Assembly (NCBI GenBank): GCA_903900345.1
Contig: CAIUMO010000008.1
Coordinates: 1-39,461 of the forward strand
Direction of reading: 5' to 3'
Length of the DNA stretch: 39,461 bases
Source: an uncultured bacterium
GTDB lineage: Bacteria > Patescibacteriota > Saccharimonadia > Saccharimonadales > Saccharimonadaceae
Below the pieces are notes generated by a model that did not search any database, was not told the origin of the DNA, and saw only the letters and a list, made by a program, of their open reading frames with translations. Of the stretch, positions 17,425 to 25,981 are shown in pieces (within the stretch, counting starts at the first letter, position 1; each line of letters begins with the position of its first letter). The position numbers were made by a program, and so were the translations under genes.

Positions 17425-17433
17425 ATTATAGCA
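17425..17433 (-). promoter_or_regulatory. Extended -10 promoter of the pilin operon (leaderless)
   Basis: A perfect TGC-TATAAT lies on the minus strand with 6 bases to the ATG of the first pilin gene. Confidence 0.7.
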
Positions 17434-17469
17434 TTAGCAAGATGACAGTGACAAGTTTATAAGATCAGT

Positions 17470-18591
17470 TTATTCAGCTGATTTTTCGACGGCGTCAAGC
17501 AAGCTATCTTCGATATTTTTGCGGTGAACTGGAGCAGCTGGCTTAGCAGCAACGGCTTGCTCGATATCAAGTTCATAACCAGTTAGACGGCTAGCTAGGC
17601 GAACGTTTTGACCAGCACGGCCGATCGCAATTGATTGCTGATCTTCGGCAACTGATACCGTAGCACGTTTAGTAACTTCGTCAATCACGACTTTAGCGAT
17701 TTCAGCTGGACTAAGTGCATTTTTGATAAACTGTTCAGGATTTTCGTCATAAGCAATAATGTCAATTTTTTCTTGATCGCCGATTTCATTCATAACTGCT
17801 TGGACGCGTGAGCCATGACCACCAACAAAGGTGCCAATTGGATCAACTCCAGACATCGTGCTAGCAACAGCTAGTTTAGTGCGTCGACCGGCTTCACGAG
17901 CGATAGCTTTGATTTCAACAGCACCAGTACCAATCTCAGGAACTTCTTGGTGAAAAAGATATTCAACAAATTGTTCGTTACCACGGCTAAGAATTAACTG
18001 TGGACCGCGATTATCGCGTTCGATATCTTTGATATAAACCTTAATACGACTACCGACATTGTAGAATTCACCCTGAATTTGTTCGCCTTGTGGAATAATA
18101 CCACTAGCTTTGCCAAGATCAACTCGAATCACACGTGGTTCAACTCGTTGAACAATACCGTTCACAACCGTACCGATTTTATCCTCGTATTCAGCCAAAA
18201 CAACTTCACGCTCAGCTTCACGCAGACGCTGCAAAACAACCTGTTTAGCAGTCTGGGCAGCCACACGGCCGAAAGTTGTAACTTCGTGTTTTTCTTCGAT
18301 AGAGTCACCGATTACGGCATCTTTTTTGATCTTTTTAGCATCAGCTAAGCTAATCTCAACAGCATTAGAGCCGACTTCTTCGACAACTTCACGCGCTACA
18401 TAAACACTAGCCGTACCGTCATTAATATTTAGCTCACTGCGAACTTCTTGATCGCGCTCACCGTTATCACGGCGCCAAGCGGCAGCAATAGCCTGCTCAA
18501 TAACAGCTAGAACTGTCTCTTCGGGCAAGTTTTTTTCCTCAGCAATAGTATGCACCGCCAAGATTAGTTGTTTGACATTAATTTCTTCCAT
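17470..18591 (-). CDS. nusA: Transcription elongation/termination factor NusA
   Basis: This 373-residue RNA polymerase-binding factor modulates pausing, termination and antitermination. The N-terminal polymerase-binding domain covers about 1-130. The S1 domain is around 135-205 (GTVVNGIVQRVEPRVIRVDLG). KH1 and KH2 span about 230-345 (DPIGTFVGGHGSRVQAVMNE; SIAIGRAGQNVRLASRLTG). It ends soon after KH2, as in short NusA proteins that lack the acidic repeats. AGGAGAATAAC before the ATG is a strong ribosome-binding site. No rimP or infB neighbours are seen, unlike the classic nusA operon. Confidence 0.96.
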   Translation of the reverse strand: MEEINVKQLILAVHTIAEEKNLPEETVLAVIEQAIAAAWRRDNGERDQEVRSELNINDGTASVYVAREVVEEVGSNAVEISLADAKKIKKDAVIGDSIEEKHEVTTFGRVAAQTAKQVVLQRLREAEREVVLAEYEDKIGTVVNGIVQRVEPRVIRVDLGKASGIIPQGEQIQGEFYNVGSRIKVYIKDIERDNRGPQLILSRGNEQFVEYLFHQEVPEIGTGAVEIKAIAREAGRRTKLAVASTMSGVDPIGTFVGGHGSRVQAVMNEIGDQEKIDIIAYDENPEQFIKNALSPAEIAKVVIDEVTKRATVSVAEDQQSIAIGRAGQNVRLASRLTGYELDIEQAVAAKPAAPVHRKNIEDSLLDAVEKSAE

Positions 18592-18663
18592 GTTATTCTC
18601 CTTTTATTGATTCGTATTAAAAAAGTCGACCTGCCGGCCGACGAAACGCAATGTACTAATATC

Positions 18664-18669
18664 ATTATA
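18664..18669 (-). promoter_or_regulatory. -10 promoter of nusA
   Basis: TATAAT on the minus strand gives a leader of about 66 nt. The leader contains a small GC-rich hairpin (around 18625-18642) and an AGGAG ribosome-binding site. It overlaps the intergenic end of the HNH nuclease gene. Confidence 0.55.
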
Positions 18670-18677
18670 GCTCACTT

Positions 18678-19376
18678 TTATGGACTTGGCAATAATTGAC
18701 CATGACATTTACCTAAAATATTCATCATCGCGTCATCTTCGGCCTGAGTTATCCATAAGCCATATTTTTGCTTGACGGCGATTTGTCTGGCGATATATTG
18801 GCACCTAAATGGCTTATTAGATGGCAGCCAAGTAGCAGCATCACCGTCACTTTTTTCCAAATTAGCCGCACCATCAACGGCTAATAATTCTAACGGGTCA
18901 TTAGCTAGAGCCATGCGCAAAGCTGGTGTAAATTGCTGAGCGCCCTTTTGCCAAGCATCAGACAACGCCACGACGTGATCAATCTGAATCGCGCCGCTGG
19001 TATCACTACCTCTTTTAAATAATATCGTCTTGCCAGTGTAAGGATCATATAGCGTACCGGTCGTGACTTCACATTTGTCATTGACGACCACATCCTTTAA
19101 ATCACGATTTAAGATGATATTACGAGTATCACAGCCATTGGTCACTGACCAACTACTGCCGAACTTGTCCCTTGTATAATCGGTTTTGGGCGCGCGACCC
19201 TTGATTGTTAATTGACCTAATGCACTAATTGCCGAGTCGGTTTTAACTTCAACCGAGGCTGACTTAACCTCTGGTTTTGGGTTCAGTTGGTATGGAGTAT
19301 TAGTAAATATCACGAAAGCTAAGGCGATTAATGAAGTCATAACAACCGCAGCTCGCCTTTTTTGATAGATATTCAC
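18678..19376 (-). CDS. Secreted or membrane-anchored HNH endonuclease (GmrSD/DUF1524-like)
   Basis: This 232-residue protein has an N-terminal hydrophobic segment (about 9-25) that directs export. The HNH-type nuclease core includes CDTRNIILNRDL (82-93), the catalytic IDHVVALSDAW (132-142), a later Asn in AANLEKSDGDAATWLP (170-185) and FRCQYIARQ. This is the secreted DUF1524/HNH pattern common in actinobacteria and CPR. A plausible role is degrading extracellular DNA for nucleotide salvage or uptake. I chose GTG at 19376 because the longer frame (from 19451) would start upstream of a plausible -10 box and run into the divergent gene. Confidence 0.83.
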   Translation of the reverse strand: MNIYQKRRAAVVMTSLIALAFVIFTNTPYQLNPKPEVKSASVEVKTDSAISALGQLTIKGRAPKTDYTRDKFGSSWSVTNGCDTRNIILNRDLKDVVVNDKCEVTTGTLYDPYTGKTILFKRGSDTSGAIQIDHVVALSDAWQKGAQQFTPALRMALANDPLELLAVDGAANLEKSDGDAATWLPSNKPFRCQYIARQIAVKQKYGLWITQAEDDAMMNILGKCHGQLLPSP

Positions 19377-19421
19377 GATATAACTATTATGCACTGCTAG
19401 TTGAATGCTACAATGGATAGC
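19377..19421. promoter_or_regulatory. Compact divergent promoter region between the HNH nuclease and M1 aminopeptidase
   Basis: Only 45 bp separate the two start codons. On the plus strand TGC-TACAAT (19406-19414) lies 7 bases before the aminopeptidase ATG. On the minus strand a CATAAT-type -10 lies about 9 bases before the nuclease GTG. Each promoter's -35 region would fall inside or beyond the other's -10, so the two probably compete for polymerase. Confidence 0.5.
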
Positions 19422-21944
19422 ATGCAAATCGTCTCTAAACTTATCGAACAATTCATTCCAGAAAACTATAATTTATCACTTTATTTCAACCGATCTGAAC
19501 GAACCTTTAATGGTATCGTCACCGTTCAAGGTCAAGCTTTGTCTGATAATAATATTACATTGCACAGCAAAGGCTTGGTGATCGAATCAGTTATTTTTGA
19601 CGGCAAGCAGGCCGAATTTTCATACGGTTCAGACGATTCATTAATCATCACCCATCCAGACCTACATCCTGGCAATCATATAATCGCTATCGCTTACAGT
19701 GGCGAAATTACCGATTCAATGCACGGACTATACCCATGTTATTACGAACATAATGGCGTCAAAAAAGAGTTGCTAGCGACGCAATTTGAAAGCCATCATG
19801 CTCGTGAAGTTTTGCCATGTGTTGATGAGCCAGCTGCCAAAGCTACATTTGATGTAACTTTAACAACTGAAATCAATGTTAATGTGATCGGTAATATGCC
19901 AATCAGAAAACAAACAACCGACAATGATCGCCTAATTACGACTTTTGATACGACGCCTCGTATGAGCAGTTACCTGCTGGCCTGGGTAGTTGGCGAACTT
20001 CACAAAAAGACCGCTCACACCAAAAGCGGCGTCGAAGTCAACGTCTGGGCGACACCAGCTCAGCCAGCTGATAATCTAGATTTTGCGCTCGACATTGCTG
20101 TTCGATCAATCGACTTTTTTGAAGAATATTTCAATACACCTTATCCTCTGCCAAAATCCGATCAAGTTGCCCTACCAGACTTTTCATCAGGTGCAATGGA
20201 AAACTGGGGGCTAGTAACCTATCGCGAGATTGCCCTGCTGGTTGATCCAAAGTTAACTTCAATCTTTAGCAAGCATTACGTCGCCTTGGTTGTGGCGCAC
20301 GAATTAAGTCATCAATGGTTCGGTAATTTAGTAACTATGGAATGGTGGAATGATTTATGGCTCAATGAAAGTTTTGCAACTTTGATGGAATATATCGCCA
20401 TCGACGCCATCGAGCCAAATTGGGATATTTGGCAAGATTTTAATGATCATGAAACAATCGCCGCTTTGCAACGCGACAGTTTAGAGGGTGTTCAGTCGGT
20501 TCAAGCTGATGTTAATCACCCAGACGAGATTCACACTCTATTTGATGGTGCCATTGTTTATGCCAAAGGCGCCCGATTACTTAGAATGCTAAGGCAATAC
20601 ATCGGTGACGAGGCCTTTAAATTGGGGCTCAAAAATTACTTTGCGGCCCACGCCTATAAAAACACCAAGGCCGTCGATTTATGGTCAGAACTGGATAAGA
20701 CCAGCAACAAAGACACTGCTAGTTTAATGAGCAGCTGGATCTCTCAACCTGGTTTTCCAGTTTTGCATGTGACAGTCCAAGACAACCAGATCAACCTAAC
20801 CCAAGAACGTTTGGTTAATATAACTGACACTATTCCTGAGACGTTATGGCCAATACCACTTAATTCTAATTATCCTGAATTACCAGAGATACTTGATCAA
20901 CATACTGTCAGCATTACAAAACAAAGTTCGACGCCTTTGCGATTTAATATCGGCAATACGGCACATTTTATCACCCATTACTCTCACGAGTTACTTGATC
21001 AACTAATTAGCGAGATCAAGGCCGGTACTTTGTCACAGATCGATCGATTACAGTTACTAAACGAACAAACTATTTTGGCACGAGCCGGAATTATTAGCAG
21101 CGCCGAATTAATTCCACTGCTGAACGCCTTTAGCGACGAGACGAGTGAATCGGTTTGGAGTACGATCAACCTGGCAGTAAGTGAAATCAAAAGGTTTACC
21201 GAGAATGATAAAGAGGCTGAATTAAAATTGCGTTCATACGTAACTTCACTAGCACGAACTCAATACGAACGTCTTGGCTGGTCGGCAAAACCAAACGAGC
21301 CAGAGACTGATACCAAGTTGAGGCTTTATATTGCTGGGCTTATGACTTTTGGCGAAAGCCCTGACGTGATTGAATCGGCCATCAAGATATACAATTCAGC
21401 GCCGTTTGATAAATTAGCACCCGAAATACGCAGCCTCGAACTATCCGTCGCTGTCCGTAATTGTACTGACGCATCAGTTATCAGCTCGCTACTCGGAACT
21501 TACCAAACAACTAATTCAGCTGGTTTAAAACAAGACATTTGCTCGGGCTTAACTTCTGTTCGAGAAGCTAACATCATCGCCCTGCTACTAGATACAATCA
21601 AAGACACAACGATTATTCGCGCCCAAGATACATTCAGATGGATATTATATCTGTTGATGAATAAATACTCACGTCTACAAGCTTGGCAATGGGTTCGTGA
21701 TAATTGGGACTGGATAAAAACGACTTATAGCGGCGATAAAAATTACGACGATTATCCTCGTTTTGCGGCTATGGCGCTATCGACACCAAAACAATTAGAC
21801 GAATACCGTGAATTCTTTAGCCCACTCCGATCTAATCCTTGCTTAACACGCAACATCGACATGGGCATTGTCGAGATCAAAAATCGAGTCGAGAGAATTC
21901 AACGCGATGGCGCGTCAGTTCGCGAAGCTCTCTTAAAGCTCTAG
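19422..21944 (+). CDS. M1-family zinc aminopeptidase (PepN/APN-like)
   Basis: This 840-residue enzyme removes N-terminal amino acids from peptides. The exopeptidase motif GAMENWG is at 257-263. The zinc site HELSH is at 293-297 with third ligand Glu316 (LWLNESFAT). The N-terminal beta-saddle and C-terminal ERAP1-like helical domain (about 510-840) are both present, giving full family length. There is no signal peptide, so it is probably cytosolic and processes imported peptides. I start it at the ATG at 19422 because TGC-TACAAT ends 7 bases before it and the upstream candidates overlap the promoter. Its 3' end overlaps the convergent rnhB-yraN gene by 12 bp. Confidence 0.94.
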   Translation: MQIVSKLIEQFIPENYNLSLYFNRSERTFNGIVTVQGQALSDNNITLHSKGLVIESVIFDGKQAEFSYGSDDSLIITHPDLHPGNHIIAIAYSGEITDSMHGLYPCYYEHNGVKKELLATQFESHHAREVLPCVDEPAAKATFDVTLTTEINVNVIGNMPIRKQTTDNDRLITTFDTTPRMSSYLLAWVVGELHKKTAHTKSGVEVNVWATPAQPADNLDFALDIAVRSIDFFEEYFNTPYPLPKSDQVALPDFSSGAMENWGLVTYREIALLVDPKLTSIFSKHYVALVVAHELSHQWFGNLVTMEWWNDLWLNESFATLMEYIAIDAIEPNWDIWQDFNDHETIAALQRDSLEGVQSVQADVNHPDEIHTLFDGAIVYAKGARLLRMLRQYIGDEAFKLGLKNYFAAHAYKNTKAVDLWSELDKTSNKDTASLMSSWISQPGFPVLHVTVQDNQINLTQERLVNITDTIPETLWPIPLNSNYPELPEILDQHTVSITKQSSTPLRFNIGNTAHFITHYSHELLDQLISEIKAGTLSQIDRLQLLNEQTILARAGIISSAELIPLLNAFSDETSESVWSTINLAVSEIKRFTENDKEAELKLRSYVTSLARTQYERLGWSAKPNEPETDTKLRLYIAGLMTFGESPDVIESAIKIYNSAPFDKLAPEIRSLELSVAVRNCTDASVISSLLGTYQTTNSAGLKQDICSGLTSVREANIIALLLDTIKDTTIIRAQDTFRWILYLLMNKYSRLQAWQWVRDNWDWIKTTYSGDKNYDDYPRFAAMALSTPKQLDEYREFFSPLRSNPCLTRNIDMGIVEIKNRVERIQRDGASVREALLKL

Positions 21945-22880
21945 AAAAGTCTCAACAATTGGCGGTTGTCCAGTTAGCGATATAGCCGCTAGTCGTAGAT
22001 TGGTGTCTGAAATTTGATTCGATAGCGCGTAAAATTCAGCTGCAAACTTCATTTGTTTTAGTTTTTTGGGCGTAATGACCGCCAGTCCGCCACCTTGATC
22101 TGGTTTTTGACGATATTTTACTTCCGTAAAATAAATTATTTCGTTACGCAGCGACACAATATCAATTTCACAATATTTAGTCTTCCAATTGCGATCAAGT
22201 ATCTTGTGGCCATTTTTCTGCAAATATTTTGCCGCTACATCTTCGGCGCTATCACCAATTTGCTTGGTTGTAACTATATTTGAATCATTATTTGGCTCAT
22301 AGGCTTTACCAAGATTTGGGGCGTACTTTTTAAGTGGCGCAAATGACAATCTGTGTAGTGGCGTCACGCCTAATTTATCAATGGCGGCAATGTGCGCCGC
22401 CGTGCCATAACCAACGTGTTTTTTAAATCCATAGCCTGGATAAATTTCGTCTTGCTGCTCCATATAATTGTCCCTGGCAACCTTGGCTATAATTGATGCT
22501 GCTGACACACTTGGCACCAGCAAATCGGCTTTCTTCATAGTTGTAACATATTTGCCTTTACCGGTTTCAGCCAAAAAGTTGACTGTACCGTCAATAATAA
22601 TTTCGTTATATGGAACCTTGATTTGTTCAACCGCTATTCTAGTAGCTAGCTTCAGAGCCTGTGATAGACCGATCTTGTCAATTTCGTCAGCTGGCACCCA
22701 ACCAAGTCCAAAACCAGCGGCTTTTTCCCTAATTTCGATATCCAATACGTCTCGCCGTTTTTTAGATAACTTCTTACTGTCAGTTAAGCCTTCAATCGTG
22801 ACACCACCCAAAACAACTGCTCCAACCACCAATGGTCCCGCCCACGGCCCCCGCCCAACCTCATCAATACCCAAAATCAT
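21933..22880 (-). CDS. rnhB: Fusion of ribonuclease HII and YraN-like (UPF0102) nuclease-fold protein
   Basis: The 315 residues hold two families. Residues 1-~195 are RNase HII, which cuts RNA in RNA-DNA hybrids: ILGIDEVGRGPWAG carries Asp6 and Glu7, and PSVSAASIIAKVARD a later active-site region. From about residue 205 the protein is YraN/UPF0102-like: IGDSAEDVAAKYLQKNG and CEIDIVSLRNEIIYFTEVKYR, i.e. the D...E.K pattern of PD-(D/E)XK-like folds. The two genes are neighbours in many bacteria, but here they form one frame with no internal stop. The promoter TGA-TATGAT is six bases before the ATG. The gene follows rplS, as is common. Confidence 0.9.
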   Translation of the reverse strand: MILGIDEVGRGPWAGPLVVGAVVLGGVTIEGLTDSKKLSKKRRDVLDIEIREKAAGFGLGWVPADEIDKIGLSQALKLATRIAVEQIKVPYNEIIIDGTVNFLAETGKGKYVTTMKKADLLVPSVSAASIIAKVARDNYMEQQDEIYPGYGFKKHVGYGTAAHIAAIDKLGVTPLHRLSFAPLKKYAPNLGKAYEPNNDSNIVTTKQIGDSAEDVAAKYLQKNGHKILDRNWKTKYCEIDIVSLRNEIIYFTEVKYRQKPDQGGGLAVITPKKLKQMKFAAEFYALSNQISDTNLRLAAISLTGQPPIVETFLEL

Positions 22881-22886
22881 ATATTC

Positions 22887-22892
22887 ATCATA
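22887..22892 (-). promoter_or_regulatory. -10 promoter of rnhB-yraN (leaderless)
   Basis: TATGAT, preceded by TGA on the minus strand, lies 6 bases before the ATG. It sits after the rplS terminator, so the gene is transcribed separately from rplS. Confidence 0.5.
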
Positions 22893-22917
22893 TCATCGTC
22901 ACAGTCTAATAAATTAA

Positions 22918-22939
22918 AACCCCGCCATTTGGCGGGGTT
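22918..22939 (-). terminator. Intrinsic terminator of rplS
   Basis: A 9-bp perfect stem AACCCCGCC/GGCGGGGTT with an ATTT loop is followed on the minus strand by TTTAATTT. It lies 20 bp after the rplS stop. Confidence 0.88.
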
Positions 22940-22959
22940 AAAAATGGTATAACTAATTA

Positions 22960-23484
22960 CTACGCTTCGCTAGAATGACGAGCTTCGACTTCGGCTTGTT
23001 TAGCCAACAAATCAGCCTCAGCAGCGGCTTTTTCAGCCTCTTTAGCTTCGTGAGCAGCCTGAGCAACTTCTTTTAGACGAGCTTCTTCGGCTTCAACAGC
23101 AGAGTCGTGAACGTCATTAACACTCTCGCGATCAAAATCACGGTTTTTAAGACGAGCACTTTTACCACCACGGTCACGTAGGTAGCTTAGGAAGTTACGA
23201 CGAACCTTTGATCGACGAACGATCTCGATTTTTTCAACAAGTGGGCTGTGGATCAAAAAGCTTTTTTCAACACCAACACCGCTAGCAATTTTGCGAACAG
23301 TGATGCGTGAAGTATGTGACGCACGACGATCGGTGCGAATCACTACGCCTTCAAAGATCTGAATACGCTCTTTGTTGCCTTCTTTAATTTTTTGATGGAC
23401 ACGAACCGTATCACCACTTCGGGCGTCAACTACGTTCGCTTTTTTCTGGGCTTCATTAACCTTTTTGATTAGTTCAAAACTCAT
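22960..23484 (-). CDS. rplS: 50S ribosomal protein L19 with C-terminal extension
   Basis: This 174-residue protein is longer than the usual ~115. The L19 core (1-~118) includes VDARSGDTVRVHQKIKEG, IQIFEGVVIRTD and KVRRNFLSYLRDR, and binds 23S rRNA at the 30S-50S interface. The extra ~55 residues are charged and Ala/Glu/Lys-rich (AEEARLKEVAQAAHEAKEAE) and probably form a long helix. AAGGTGAG serves as the ribosome-binding site. It is a single-gene unit with its own terminator. Confidence 0.95.
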   Translation of the reverse strand: MSFELIKKVNEAQKKANVVDARSGDTVRVHQKIKEGNKERIQIFEGVVIRTDRRASHTSRITVRKIASGVGVEKSFLIHSPLVEKIEIVRRSKVRRNFLSYLRDRGGKSARLKNRDFDRESVNDVHDSAVEAEEARLKEVAQAAHEAKEAEKAAAEADLLAKQAEVEARHSSEA

Positions 23485-23566
23485 TTTTTACTCACCTTTA
23501 CGTTTATAATACAATCAACTACTGACTATAACACAATAATTTAATCTTTAAAAGGGGTAGCCAGGT

Positions 23567-25189
23567 CTAAATTGCCTGATTTATTTCATCAAGTGTCGTT
23601 TCACCACGAAGTGCCGCCAGTACACCAGACTCTAGCAGCGTCACCATACCGCCCTCGCGCGCAGTTTTTTCGATAATCTCAGTGTGAAGATCGTTCTCGT
23701 CACCGCGCAAAAACCTTTGAATACGGTCCGTCACCACCATTTGTTCCATAATAATAATCCTGCCTTTAAAACCGAACGGTGAGCTATCACTGATAACCGG
23801 TCGCCACAGTTTAAAATTATTAAGGTCAGGCTTTTCGATGTGAGCTGGTAAATCTTTTAAGGCGTTTTGAACCCACTTACGAGTGGCTTCATCGGGCTCA
23901 TATTCTTGCTTGGACTCATCATCTAACTTGCGCACCAGACGCTGAGCGATCACTAAACGAATCGCCGAGCTAAAGATTGGATTAACGCCAATCATATCAA
24001 TTATTCGACTAAAAGCCGCCGAGGTCGTATTAGCATGGAAACTCGATAGCACCAAATGTCCAGTAATTGACGCCTGAATAGCAGTCTTGGCGGTATCGGC
24101 GTCGCGAATTTCACCGATCATCACAACATCTGGATCAAGTCGCAAAACAGACCTTAAACCATCGGCAAAACTTTGTCCCTCAGTTGTATTAATTGGAATC
24201 TGAGTAATACCAGAAATACCATATTCAATCGGATCTTCGAGCGTTATTATCTTGCGACTGGTGTTATTAAGAGCGTTAATAATACTGTATAGTGTGGTCG
24301 ATTTACCACTACCAGTCGGACCAACCATCAACACCATACCACGAGGGTGGCTGACAACTTCATCAATTTCAGATCGTTCGACTTGACCAATGCCCAGTCT
24401 GTCTAAATTCAACATTGACTCATCAAAGTTAAATAGACGCAATACAGCATCTAGCCCGTACATCGTTGGTACCATCTCGACGCGCATATTCAACAAATGA
24501 GTAGCGCCATCGCGTGTGATTTCTTTTTGCATATGACCAGATTGAGGCTCAGTCGCTGCCGTCGAAATATTAGCCCTAGAAGCAAGTGCACTCAATATAA
24601 TTCGATAACGGTCATTCTCAAGATCAGCCACAGGATGTAAAACACCATCAATACGCATCCTAATGCGCATATGAGTCCGCTGATTCTCAATATGGATATC
24701 ACTGGCGCCTAAACGATCCGCTTGACTGATTAAATAGTCAAAAATCTCATCACTACCTACTGAATTAAGCGTCTTACTTACTTCAGCGATGGTATTACTA
24801 TCACCTTCTTGGGCGATTTTAATGTCATCATGAACAACTCTGACGATAGGGTCATAACGATTCATGATTTGGTTATAACCACTATAGCTAATCAGTAAAA
24901 AGTTAATGTTATGACCAGCATCGTTATATTGCTTCGTCATATCACGAATAAAAGATTGTGGTGTCTGTGTCGTGATTCCAAATTGCCAAGGTTGACCGCC
25001 ATTACCAGCAACCAGCGGCACCAGACGATTCTGATGCATAGTCGGCACATCCAAAACACCATTGACTAACCCAATCGTAGCCTCAATCGGACGAGTGTCT
25101 AAATATTGAACACCCAAAATAGCCGCGCGCTGAGAAGTCGCCTGTTCATCTTGCTCACGACGATTTTGCTGAACTTTATCTTCTTCCAT
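23567..25189 (-). CDS. PilB/GspE-family type IV pilus or type II secretion assembly ATPase
   Basis: In this 540-residue protein an N-terminal N1/N2-like region (1-~140) precedes the ATPase core. The core has Walker A GPTGSGKST (290-298), an Asp box around TLEDPIEY, Walker B DVVMIGEIRD (about 356-365), a His box (TGHLVLSSFHAN) and the arginine region AQRLVRKL. It should power extension of the pili whose subunits are encoded at 14177-17418. The tetracysteine zinc motif usual in PilB/GspE after AQRLVRK is absent and is replaced by an acidic stretch (DDESKQEYEPDE). No pilC, pilM or pilT homolog is adjacent. TGC-TATGAT lies 8 bases before the ATG. Confidence 0.92.
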   Translation of the reverse strand: MEEDKVQQNRREQDEQATSQRAAILGVQYLDTRPIEATIGLVNGVLDVPTMHQNRLVPLVAGNGGQPWQFGITTQTPQSFIRDMTKQYNDAGHNINFLLISYSGYNQIMNRYDPIVRVVHDDIKIAQEGDSNTIAEVSKTLNSVGSDEIFDYLISQADRLGASDIHIENQRTHMRIRMRIDGVLHPVADLENDRYRIILSALASRANISTAATEPQSGHMQKEITRDGATHLLNMRVEMVPTMYGLDAVLRLFNFDESMLNLDRLGIGQVERSEIDEVVSHPRGMVLMVGPTGSGKSTTLYSIINALNNTSRKIITLEDPIEYGISGITQIPINTTEGQSFADGLRSVLRLDPDVVMIGEIRDADTAKTAIQASITGHLVLSSFHANTTSAAFSRIIDMIGVNPIFSSAIRLVIAQRLVRKLDDESKQEYEPDEATRKWVQNALKDLPAHIEKPDLNNFKLWRPVISDSSPFGFKGRIIIMEQMVVTDRIQRFLRGDENDLHTEIIEKTAREGGMVTLLESGVLAALRGETTLDEINQAI

Positions 25190-25197
25190 TGACTCTA

Positions 25198-25206
25198 ATC
25201 ATAGCA
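25198..25206 (-). promoter_or_regulatory. Extended -10 promoter of the PilB-like gene (leaderless)
   Basis: TGC-TATGAT on the minus strand lies 8 bases before the ATG, just after the stop of the upstream methyltransferase gene. Confidence 0.55.
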
Positions 25207-25214
25207 TAAAAGCT

Positions 25215-25805
25215 TTAGCGTTTTACATAGATTATGGCCAAGGAGTGTTCGACTTTTAAAGTTGCGACATGACTTTTCAGCCATTCATCAATCGCCCTAG
25301 CAACACCAGGTAGCGCTGCATTGCCATAATCATCAACCACAATTGTCGCACCTGGCGATAAACGACCATTTAAGGATCTTAGCGAATCAATAATTGACAT
25401 ATAATAATCACCGTCTAAATATGCAAAAGCTACTTTTTCAGGTAAATCGTCAGGTTTAATGTCAGCAAACCAAGCTTTTGTAATATGCGGCACCGGCACG
25501 CCATGTTGATGCATGTTTTTGATAAACTGCTTTTTTGACGCCAACAATTCACCCGCTTTAAAACTTACACCTAATGGACTAATGTCTTTGCTGTTTTTTT
25601 CAGGCAATCCAGCAAAAGAATCATAAACATATAAAGATCGTTCTGGCGTCTGCATTAATGTTTTTGCCAAATACACACTGGTTGTACCTAAATAGCAGCC
25701 AAACTCAGTCACATCACCAATAACGTCGTTACCCAGAACCTTTTTCAGCTCGCGAACAATAATTTCAATTTCTTTTTTATCAACTTGATCAGATATCAGA
25801 TTCAT
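25215..25805 (-). CDS. TylF/MycF-like SAM-dependent methyltransferase
   Basis: In this 196-residue protein the Rossmann motif I region is VTEFGCYLGTTSVYLAKTL (about 37-55). The TylF/MycF family pattern follows: YVYDSFAGLP (about 79-88), FAYLDGDYYMSIIDSLRSL (about 126-144) and IVVDDYGNAALPGVARAIDEWL, whose acidic residues bind Mg2+. Family members O-methylate sugars, so a surface glycan or glycolipid is a plausible substrate, but this is inference. Its promoter TGC-TATAGT gives a leader of only about 10 nt with no Shine-Dalgarno site. Confidence 0.82.
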   Translation of the reverse strand: MNLISDQVDKKEIEIIVRELKKVLGNDVIGDVTEFGCYLGTTSVYLAKTLMQTPERSLYVYDSFAGLPEKNSKDISPLGVSFKAGELLASKKQFIKNMHQHGVPVPHITKAWFADIKPDDLPEKVAFAYLDGDYYMSIIDSLRSLNGRLSPGATIVVDDYGNAALPGVARAIDEWLKSHVATLKVEHSLAIIYVKR

Positions 25806-25822
25806 GGTGTTTATTAAGATTA

Positions 25823-25831
25823 ACTATAGCA
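25823..25831 (-). promoter_or_regulatory. Extended -10 promoter of the TylF-like gene
   Basis: TGC-TATAGT on the minus strand lies 17 bases before the ATG, giving a very short leader without a ribosome-binding site. Confidence 0.55.
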
Positions 25832-25896
25832 AATTAAGGTGAATATTAATATGTTATCTACATCACCACCCCTCCATACCCTCATTCCTCTGAATG

Positions 25897-25981
25897 TCCT
25901 GTTTGTCTATTAATTTGACAATGGAAACTTATTTCGTCACCGTCCACCATTCCAACACTAATCTGAGCATCCTGTTTGTCT
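25897..25981. repeat. 12-bp direct repeat pair flanking the left side of palindrome A
   Basis: TCCTGTTTGTCT occurs at 25897-25908 and again at 25970-25981. The second copy lies inside the left arm of the large palindrome. Two copies only; not a CRISPR. Confidence 0.7.

Noticed and set aside
19401-19421. Upstream TTG/ATG starts for the M1 aminopeptidase
   Set aside because: They overlap the extended -10 box, so they would not be in the mRNA.
19377-19451. Longer N-terminus for the HNH nuclease
   Set aside because: It would overlap the divergent aminopeptidase gene and place a soluble segment before the export signal. GTG at 19376 gives a normal signal segment.
25897-25981. Short CRISPR array
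   Set aside because: Only two 12-bp copies, one of them explained by the palindrome arm, and no cas genes.
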